In this document: positions 56,711 through 64,000 of the stretch, piece by piece
Layout: each line of letters begins with the position of its first letter
How positions within the stretch are numbered: position 1 is the stretch's first letter
Notes under the pieces: generated by a model
The model's database searches: none
Told to the model about the DNA's origin: nothing
What the model saw: only the letters and a program-made list of their open reading frames with translations
Assembly: GCA_020205615.1 (NCBI GenBank)
Contig: CM035163.1
Location: 39,194,189-39,258,188, forward strand
Direction of reading: 5' to 3'
Length of the DNA stretch: 64,000 nucleotides
Source: Panax quinquefolius
Lineage: Eukaryota > Streptophyta > Magnoliopsida > Apiales > Araliaceae
Made by a program: the position numbers and the translations under genes

Positions 56711-57856
56711 TGAATAAAGAATAATTTTCTCGAAATATATTTTTGAATAATATGGTGTGGATTTGATATAATGTTATAGATGTGGGTAATATTTACAAAT
56801 TTTTTAAAGTAAGCAAGTGGTTATATTATATTCGATTGGTCGAGGAATATTCATTTTAACAGGGAATATTCGTACGATGGCACAATCATTGGTGGACCCC
56901 ACAACGAAAGTATTATCGTAAAACGACAGAATTATCTTTTTATAAAAATAACGGTGAAAGTGTTACCTTTAAAACTATTGAACTACCCATTAGTAAAAAG
57001 TACGATGTCTGGCATGTGGTTGCATAGTAGCACACGGTATTGATTATTGATGCTTACGTGAGAAGTCAGTCAGTTATACTCAATTATTGCTACAGTAATT
57101 GCTGCATCATATCTCTCATATTATTGATTCAATTATTGTCACGGTATCACTTGCATATTATGATATATTATTAAATCAATAATTGAGACGAAAAAGTTAT
57201 TCATATTATTAAATTTCAATATTTACAATGTCTAGAAGTTCTGTCAAAGAGAGGTTTGGTCATCTAATTGCGCGCCAATAAGGAGAAATCCTTATAGGAA
57301 AGCCCCCTCTTTCCTGGGAACGACATGGTTGTTAAATATTGTGAGTTATAATATTAATGATGAATAAGTTCGTGTTAATTAAAGATGAAACTGATAGTTC
57401 CATTGTGTTGGAATTATTAGTGTTAGTAAAAATCGATATTTATTTCGATAATAATTGATGTCTGGAGGTTATATTGACCAATCGGGTAATTTACCGGATA
57501 AATGAGCAATTAATTGCTATTGATTCACATAATTATAACTATTTTTTCACATGTGTGTACTATTGATTCACGTTCATTTACTATTAAGGGAGTTGGTGCA
57601 AGATTGATAATACTTGCATGACTAAGTTAAAAATGGAGGTATAGATGAAGGTACTATACTGTAATTCATATTTTCACATGTCTAGAACTATTTGTTCACA
57701 TGATTTACTATTGAATCACATTATTTACTATTAGGGGAGGTGGTGCAAGTTTGATAATACTTGCAGGACTAAATTAAAAATGAAGAAAAGAGGAAGGTAT
57801 TATCTTTGTAATATTTTGAGCCCCAAAAGCGTGCAATTATCAAAACTATATTTTCC

Positions 57857-57864
57857 TATAAATA
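57857..57864 (+). promoter_or_regulatory. TATA box of third chromovirus LTR
   Basis: TATAAATA is followed by GAAACTCATTCTTCC, a good plant core promoter. Transcripts would start near 57890, so the tandem hairpins fall in the RNA leader. Confidence 0.6.
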
Positions 57865-58024
57865 GAAACTCATTCTTCCTTCATTTCTCACCAATTCACT
57901 AAAGCTATAGAAGCAATTATTATAGAGAGAAAGAAGAAGAGAAGTCTCATTACCTCTCTACTCCGATTATCCGTTTTCTTTCTAAGGTAAGGGTATTATT
58001 TCTTTCGTATTCATGAAGAGAGCT

Positions 58025-58560
58025 ATTGTTATTCCATTCCTTATTATTACATTGGAATAACTTTTATATATATAAATACCGCATACATAGTGAAATTCTT
58101 CTATTATTCCATTCTTTATTATTATGTTGGAATAACTCGTTTATGCGATATCGCATACACGGTAAAATTCTTACATTATTCCATTCTTTATTATTACATT
58201 GGAATATCCCGCTACAATGACGTTTTATGTATGATGATTGGTTCCATTCTTTATTATTCTATTAGAATATCCCGTCGATTGCATTTTACGCATGACCTGG
58301 TTCCATTATTTAATATTTTGTTGGAATAACTTTTATGCATGCGATTATCTATCGCATGCATGGTGAATTCTTACGTTATTCCATTATTTATTATTACGTT
58401 AGAATATCCGTTCGATTGTGTTTTTACGCACGACTTTGGTTCCATTATTTATTATTACATTGGAATAACTTTTATGCTGCATGCTATCTATCGCATGCTT
58501 GGTGAATTCTTCTGTTATTCCATTCTTTATTATTCTATTGGAATAACCTATCTATGTGGA
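58025..58560 (+). repeat. Eight tandem hairpin units in the LTR leader
   Basis: Each unit of about 60-76 bp contains TTATTCCATTC, a TTATTATT loop and TTGGAATAA, so TTATTCCA can pair with TGGAATAA. Units start near 58028, 58103, 58171, 58238, 58298, 58374, 58437 and 58513. Confidence 0.85.
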
Positions 58561-59719
58561 TTACCACTTGCATGGTTAATGATCCTTCGTAATCATACCT
58601 TATTAAATTATGGAAATGATCTGTCTACGTGGATTACCGCATGGCGGGCAAAAATCCATTTGCAGTTTCATATATTCTATGATACTCATTTGGTTAAAGT
58701 TGTGGCTTCTATACTCCATGAAATTAGTAGAATATCATTGATATTTGCGCTTCATCCAGTATCTTTTCATGGAAATATTCTTTGGAGCATTCTTGAATTT
58801 TACTCCACAAAGAAGTATCATGTTGACAATTTGAACATTACTGATTTTTGGATAAATTAAATTATAAACCTTTAAAATTTATCCTTGAACTTAGTTTATT
58901 GAATTATTATGTCATTGTCATCATCCTCATTCTTATATTGTGATTAAAGTCATCTTTGGCTTACGTGCATAGATGGACTTGGTATGATTATGACCAGGGA
59001 TTATTCGGTATAGTCATGACCGTAATGTGTCAAATGATGTGGTAAAAGTCTTCATTGGCCTGTAATTCATTGGCAGACAGTTGTTGGTATGATTATGACC
59101 AGGGATTATTCGGTATAATCATGACCATTGATGATTACATGAATATCTTTGCCCGTGGTGCAGGGATGATGTGGTTTATTTATTAAGCTGAGTCTCAACG
59201 ATAAAGTTGATGAAAATCTTTTTAAATCATAGAAGATAGTAGGTTTTATGCTCTACTTGACTCTTCTAATGGATTGCTTATTCCGTTGCAGTTGTTGATC
59301 TAAAACTTGTTGTGTATTATATTTTGTCAGTTGTTATACTGTTGAAGGCTAAGGATAATTTATTCTGTATTATCTTAGTCATAATATTTCTTACTGGGCT
59401 AGTTGAGCTCACCCTTTCTTTCATTGTTCTCTTCAGGAAATGAGAGCGTGCTTAGGGACTAGTCGGGGAGCGAGTGGACGGTCCGGATGATAGCATTAGT
59501 AGTCCTCACTATTCTATTAAATAGTGTGACAATAAATGTAATGAGGACTCCATTGAGTGTGGATATTGTCTAGATGACAATATTTGTATTAAAACTCACA
59601 ACATTTGTTTTATCGTATTTTACACGACAGTTATATAATTAAGTTTTTATTTGTATTTTGTACCATGTATTTGGAGACTCAAGATGGGTGATGTATACCT
59701 GTTTTGGGGCCGTCACAGT

Positions 59720-59736
59720 TAGTATCAAAGCTTAGG
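59720..59736 (+). promoter_or_regulatory. Primer-binding site of the third chromovirus
   Basis: TAGTATCAAAGCTTAGG directly follows the LTR end, with two mismatches to the initiator tRNA-Met complement. Confidence 0.7.
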
Positions 59737-59893
59737 GATATGATCCCTGGCTGAGAAGTGAGACAAGAACTAGGAGGGGAGAGACGGAGAATTCCTTCGC
59801 TAGTATGACCTACCTAATTTCTATTGGTCGGTCAGAGTATAGGGATAATATGTGATATGTTAATTAACCCTTGTTTTGTGGCAGTATTTGAAA

Positions 59894-61046
59894 ATGGCAT
59901 CCAAAAATATTGAGATAATCAATGAAGCACATGAGACCGTGGAGTCACCACAGATTAATATCCAGGATAATGTGCAACAGGAAGACAATAATCCTCAGGA
60001 AAACAACAATGATCAAATGATGAATGATGGGACGTTCAGAGGTTTTATGGAATTCATGCAACATCAGACGTGGGCGTCTCCTATCCAAAATGCAGGTGGA
60101 AACACTGACAACTCTCGGACGGTCACCGCTAGGCCGTTCAAGGAGCTGGGACCACCGGAGTTTTTTGGAGAGCCAAAACCACTTAAGGCGGAAACGTGGA
60201 TAAAGTAGATCAACAAGATATTTGATGTCTTGGGATGCTCCGAGGAGCAAAAGGTGCCCTTTGCCACCTTTATGTTGCGGCGAGAGGTAGATAGATTTGG
60301 TGGGAATCTGCAAAAGCGTACTCAACTCGCCTTGACTTGAAGATGTCTTGGGAGAAGTTCAAGAAGCATTCAACGACAAGTACTTTCCTGAAAGTATTCG
60401 TCACATGAAGGAGGTAGAGTTCATCAAGCTTGAGAAAAACAATATGATCGTGGCGTAGTACGAAGCTAAGTTTGCCGAGTTGTCCCGGTTTGCATCCCAC
60501 TTGGTTGATAATGAGGAGAGAATGACGTGGATGTTTCTAAGAGGTTTGAAACCCGAGATACGTCAATACCTAATTTCTCACAAACTATGTTTGTATTCAG
60601 ATGTTGTGAATAGGGCTCAGTTATTGGAGCGCGATAATGAGTCAACCCAACCAAGAGAGAACAACCGACAAGTCGATAATACCAGTGGTAGTAGTCATCG
60701 AAGCGGTGATAACAAACGTGGAGGGAATCAATATGCCAGAAATGATAATCACTTCGGTGGTAATCATAGCCATGACAATAAGAGTGGACATTTCAAGAAG
60801 AGGAGATTCAACAAAGATGGAAAAACGTCAGCACCACCACCTGTTGTTAAGGAAGGAGAACGACCGCCAATCGTATATTACAAATACGGAGGGGAGGGAC
60901 ATATCAGTCCAAACTGCGTGATGCAGTCCAAAGCGTGTTATAATTATGGAAAAGAAGGTCACCTAGCCCGATTTTGTCGTGCACCAAAGTCAAGTCCAGC
61001 TGGGATGGAGGCATCAAAGGGTGTCCTGACAAGACAAAACCGGTAG
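59894..61046 (+). pseudogene. gag: gag of the third chromovirus, broken
   Basis: ATG at 59894 follows an acceptor-like TTGTTTTGTGGCAG. An Asn/Gln-rich N-terminus leads to L-G-P-P-E-F-F-G-E-P. Frames change between 60206 and 60480. The second half (60480-61046) has F-A-E-L-S-R-F, G-L-K-P-E-I-R, an Asn/Gly/His-rich region and two knuckles. In both knuckles a Cys has become Tyr (Y-Y-K-Y-G, C-Y-N-Y-G), so neither is an intact CCHC. The break near 61046 leads into the protease in the first frame. Confidence 0.8.
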
Positions 61047-61079
61047 TTCAAGGGAGAGCGTTTGTCGTAACCTCCCAAA

Positions 61080-61585
61080 AAGCAAGGAATCCGAATGAGG
61101 TGATCATGGGTAAGCTAATCATAAACTCTAGCGAAGTTTATACTTTATTTGATACCGGTTCTACCTATTCTTTTATTTCTCCTACTTGCGCTCAACGTTT
61201 AAATTTAACTCCGGAGAAATTAGACTTTCATTTATCTGTTGAAACTCCATTAAGAGAAACCATCATCACATCCACCATTTATAAGTATTGTTTGATTCAA
61301 ATCGGTAACCGCATGTTACCTGTCGATCTTATTTCTTTGAAAATACTTGCATTTGATGTGATCTTAGGGATTGATTGGTTAACTACTCATCATGCTAAAA
61401 TCGATTGTTTTCGTAAGGTTGTTAGCTTTCATATTCCTAACCAACCTATTATACGAATTCAACCAACCAAACCACTAAAGTTAATCACTGTCATATCAAG
61501 TCATAAAGCTATTCATTTATTGAAAAACAGATGTCAAGCTTTCTTAGCCCATGTCACGGATTTAAATAAAAATAAATCGATTTGA
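61080..61585 (+). pseudogene. Aspartic protease of the third chromovirus, open
   Basis: The frame 60974-61585 carries T-L-F-D-T-G-S-T-Y-S-F-I-S at about 61145-61180 and V-I-L-G-I-D-W-L near 61360. The catalytic D-T-G is intact and the domain has no stop. This is one of the best-preserved domains in the window. Confidence 0.8.
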
Positions 61586-62540
61586 ATGATATTTATATTG
61601 TTAATAAATTTCACGACGTATTCACGAAGAACTTCACTGGCCTACCCCGGGCGTGAAATTGAATTTTGTATCGACCTTGAATCCGATACAAAACCCATTT
61701 CAAAGCCCCATATCGAATGGCTCCTATTAAACTTCGAGGAGTTAAAAACCCAACTCTGAGGAATTGTTAGACATCGGTTTCATTCATCCTAGTACATCTC
61801 CTTGGGGTGCTCTGTTCTATTCGTGAAGAAGAAAGATGGAAGTATCGACTTTGTATTGATTATCGGGTTTGAATCATGTCACCATCAAAAATAGGTACCG
61901 ATTGCCTCGCATTGATGACTGTTTGACCGATTGCAAGGAGCCAAATTCTTTTCAAAGATTTATCTTCATTTAGAATATCATCGGTTGAAGATTAAAAGCG
62001 ATGACATTCCAAGGCTGCTTTTAGAACTCAAATGCGGACATTATGAATTCCTAGTCATGTCTTTTGGATTGACTAATGCTCCTGCTACTTTCATAGATAT
62101 GATGAACCGAGTATTCAAGGAATATTTGGATCACTTTGTGGTCGTCTTTATTGATGACATCCTCATATACTCCAAAACCCGTGAAGACCATGAGCAACAC
62201 TTGAGGCTGATACTTCAAAATCTTCGTGAAAATAAGCTTTATGCCAAATTGAAGAAATGTGAGTTCTGGCTTGAGAAAGTTGCATTCCTTAGGCACGTGA
62301 TATCAAATCATGGAATATCTGTTGACCTAGCGAAGATTGAAGCAATTCAAAGTTGGGAGCAACCAAAGTCAGTGACCGAAGTACGTAGCTTTCTCGGCTT
62401 AGCTGGTTATTATCGGAGATTCGAAGAAGGGTTTTCTCAAATCGCTACTCCATTAACTCAGCTGACTCAAAAAGATACAAAATTCGGTTGGAGCGAGGAA
62501 TGTGAAAAGAGTTTTCAAGAACTCAAGAGGAGACTCATTT
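61586..62540 (+). pseudogene. Reverse transcriptase of the third chromovirus, broken
   Basis: The N-terminal part (61586-61930) is in several frames. From 61931 one frame holds the palm with [12 protein letters not shown] and [10 protein letters not shown] (about 62145-62175), then [11 protein letters not shown]. The substrate-binding L-S-G-Y-H-Q-L segment is degraded to L-E-Y-H-R-L. Confidence 0.85.
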
Positions 62541-62940
62541 CAGCACCTGTTCTGACAATACCATCTGGCTCGGAGGGATTTGTCATCTACAGTGATGCTT
62601 CAGGCAAAGGGTTAGGATGTGTTCTCATGCAACATGGGAAAGTCATAGCCTATGCCTCACGACAACTCAAAGAATATGAGAGGAATTATCCTACTCGAGA
62701 TCTAGAGTTGGCAGCAGTCATTTTTACGCTTAAGATTTGGAGGCATTACCTGTATGGAGAGAAGGTGGAGATCTATACGGATCATAAAAGCCTCAAATAT
62801 TTCTTCACTCAAAAGGAACTTAACATGCGGCAACGACGATAGCTTGAGTTGTTGAAAGATTATGATCATACTAGCCAATACCATCCTGGAAAAGCGAACG
62901 TAGTAGCTGACGCATTAAGTAGAAGATCATATGCGGGCAC
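62541..62940 (+). pseudogene. RNase H of the third chromovirus, nearly intact
   Basis: [29 protein letters not shown] and, after one stop at 62840-62842, V-V-A-D-A-L-S-R are all present with the acidic residues retained. Confidence 0.82.
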
Positions 62941-63179
62941 GAGTGCATTATTGTCAACGCAAAGGCCCATTGTGTATGACTTGGAAAAGATGGAAATAGA
63001 GTTAAAGACTCTAGGGACCCATGTGATGATGGCGAATATACGAGTGGAACCGACTTTAATCCATAAAGTTAAAGCTGCTCAAGCTACAGACCTGGAGCGG
63101 ATACGTATGAGGAAGAAAGTACAAGAAGGTGCTATTCCAAAAGCAAGAATCGATGAAGAAGGAATACTTTGAGTCAACT

Positions 63180-64000
63180 CTAGACTTTGTGTTCCTAACG
63201 ATTCTGACTTGAAGTATAAAATCATGATGGAGGTGCACAACACACCGTTTGAAATCCATCCTGGGAGTACCAAAATGTATCGTGATCTTCGACATACATT
63301 TTGGTGGAGCAATATAAAGAGAGAGATAGCGGGGTTTATTTCAAGGTTTCTAACTTGTCAACGAGTCAAGGCGGAGCATTAAGTGCCAAAATGTCCATTG
63401 CAACCACTTGAAATTCGAGAATGGAAGTGGGAGCACATTACCATGGATTTCGTTACTGGTCTTCCTAAGGTTTCTCAAGGCATTGATGCGATTTGGGTCA
63501 TTGTTGATAGATTGACCAAGTCTACTCATTTCTTACCGATACGAGAAACTTATACACTTGAACGTCTTGCTAGTATGTACATAAACGAGATTGTAAGATT
63601 GCATGGTATGCCAATATCCATATTTTCTGCTCGAGACCTAAGATTCACTTCAAGATTTTGGCTTAGTTTGCAAAAAGCTATGGGCGCGGATTTACGATTT
63701 AGTTCAGCATATCATCCTCAAACGGATGGGCAGTCAGAAAGGACTATTCAAACTCTTTAAGATTTATTAAGACTCTGTGTACTTGACTTCAAGGGAAGTT
63801 GGGATAAGTTCTTACCATTGGTGGAGTTTTCCTACAACAATAGTTATCAAGCAAGTATTGGCATGGCTCCATTTGAGGCGCTGTATGGAAGAAAGTGTCA
63901 TTCTCCAGTATGCTGGGATGAGGTGGGTGAAACAATGTTGTTGGGACCGGATTTGGTACGTATGACTACAGAAGATTCAAACGATCCGACAACGTATAAA
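63180..64000 (+). pseudogene. Integrase of the third chromovirus, truncated by the window end
   Basis: The zinc region shows H-P-G-S-T-K-M-Y and S-R-F-L-T-C, with the first zinc Cys changed to Phe. The catalytic core has Asp in T-M-D-F-V-T-G-L-P. The second motif reads F-S-A-R-D-L-R-F where the family has S-D-R-D-S-R-F, so the second catalytic Asp is Ala. Glu in Q-S-E-R-T-I-Q is present. Stops occur near 63170, 63380 and 63758. A frame change just before the end affects the last 230 bp. Confidence 0.8.

Larger units (their letters stand above)
56711..59717 (+). repeat. 5' LTR of the third chromovirus (about 3.0 kb)
   Basis: The right end GGCCGTCACA followed by the PBS is certain. The left end at TGAATAAAG (56711) is a guess from where Tat similarity stops. 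It holds a duplicated segment around GGTGCAAG(A/T)TTGATAATACTTGCA (57596, 57740), a TATA box, tandem hairpin repeats and a duplicated GGTATGATTATGACCAGGGA block (58980, 59088). The 173-codon open stretch at 58339-58860 crosses the repeats and is not a gene. Confidence 0.7.
56711..64000 (+). mobile_element. Third chromovirus (Tekay/Del-like), truncated by the window end
   Basis: The 5' LTR is followed by a tRNA-Met PBS, gag, protease, RT, RNase H and most of the integrase. The genes resemble the 38495-48750 element, but the LTR is different and the extra coiled-coil ORF is absent. Frameshifts as well as stops occur. Chromodomain and 3' LTR would lie beyond 64000, so lineage within chromoviruses is inferred from pol wording. 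Confidence 0.8.

Noticed and set aside
58025..58560. Regularly spaced repeats that superficially resemble a CRISPR array.
   Set aside because: Units are degenerate, spacers are repeat-like and the context is a plant LTR leader.
58339..58860. Open plus-strand stretch of 173 codons in the third chromovirus LTR.
   Set aside because: It overlaps the tandem hairpins, lies upstream of the PBS and shows no conserved protein pattern.

Overview
This window is wholly occupied by plant transposable elements and one endogenous pararetrovirus. I see no convincing host gene, rRNA or functional tRNA gene. The combination of Ty3/gypsy lineages Tat, Athila and Tekay/Del chromovirus, a caulimovirid relic and a Mutator-like foldback element points to a flowering plant, probably a dicot with a large repeat-rich genome. 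The sequence does not identify the species. Almost every coding region carries in-frame stops, frameshifts or both.

Layout, left to right. (a) 1-8800, minus strand: a decayed caulimovirid. Its coat/zinc-knuckle, protease, RT and RNase H regions run right to left, with a promoter and leader at 1-1600. Three collinear anchors suggest the leader occurs twice, about 7.6 kb apart, so slightly more than one viral genome unit is present. (b) 8801-38494, plus strand: a very long Tat-lineage element with a 5' LTR remnant, gag, protease, putative intron, RT, two RNase H domains and an integrase. Two antisense genes and tandem repeats follow, then a 2.8-kb 3' LTR. Its integrase is split by (c) 16519-28202, minus strand: a complete 11.7-kb Athila element with matching LTRs, a 5-bp target duplication and an env-like third ORF. 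(d) 38495-48750, plus strand: a Tekay/Del-type chromovirus whose 5' LTR was the target of the Tat insertion. It is complete through the chromodomain and a 3.9-kb 3' LTR. (e) 48751-55471, minus strand: an older element of the same kind, cut about 29 codons into gag by element (d). Its LTR contains (f) 51320-52849, a 1.5-kb Mutator-like foldback element. (g) 55472-56710, plus strand: a fragment of a second Tat element spanning the protease-RT intron. (h) 56711-64000, plus strand: a third chromovirus running off the window within its integrase.

The insertions nest: Athila inside Tat, Tat inside chromovirus (d), chromovirus (d) inside chromovirus (e), and (e) beside a Tat fragment. By-eye LTR divergence agrees with this order, being about 4% for Athila and Tat and somewhat more for element (d).

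The most unusual content lies between pol and the 3' LTR of the Tat element. Two genes lie on the opposite strand. One encodes a plant-mobile-domain-like protein with two short canonical GT-AG introns, both in phase 0, and keeps one open frame across three exons apart from three stop codons. Other points of note are a conserved phase-2 intron between protease and RT in both Tat copies, tRNA-like Pol III boxes inside the foldback TIRs, eight tandem hairpin units in the leader of chromovirus (h), and an extra coiled-coil ORF upstream of gag in two of the three chromoviruses.
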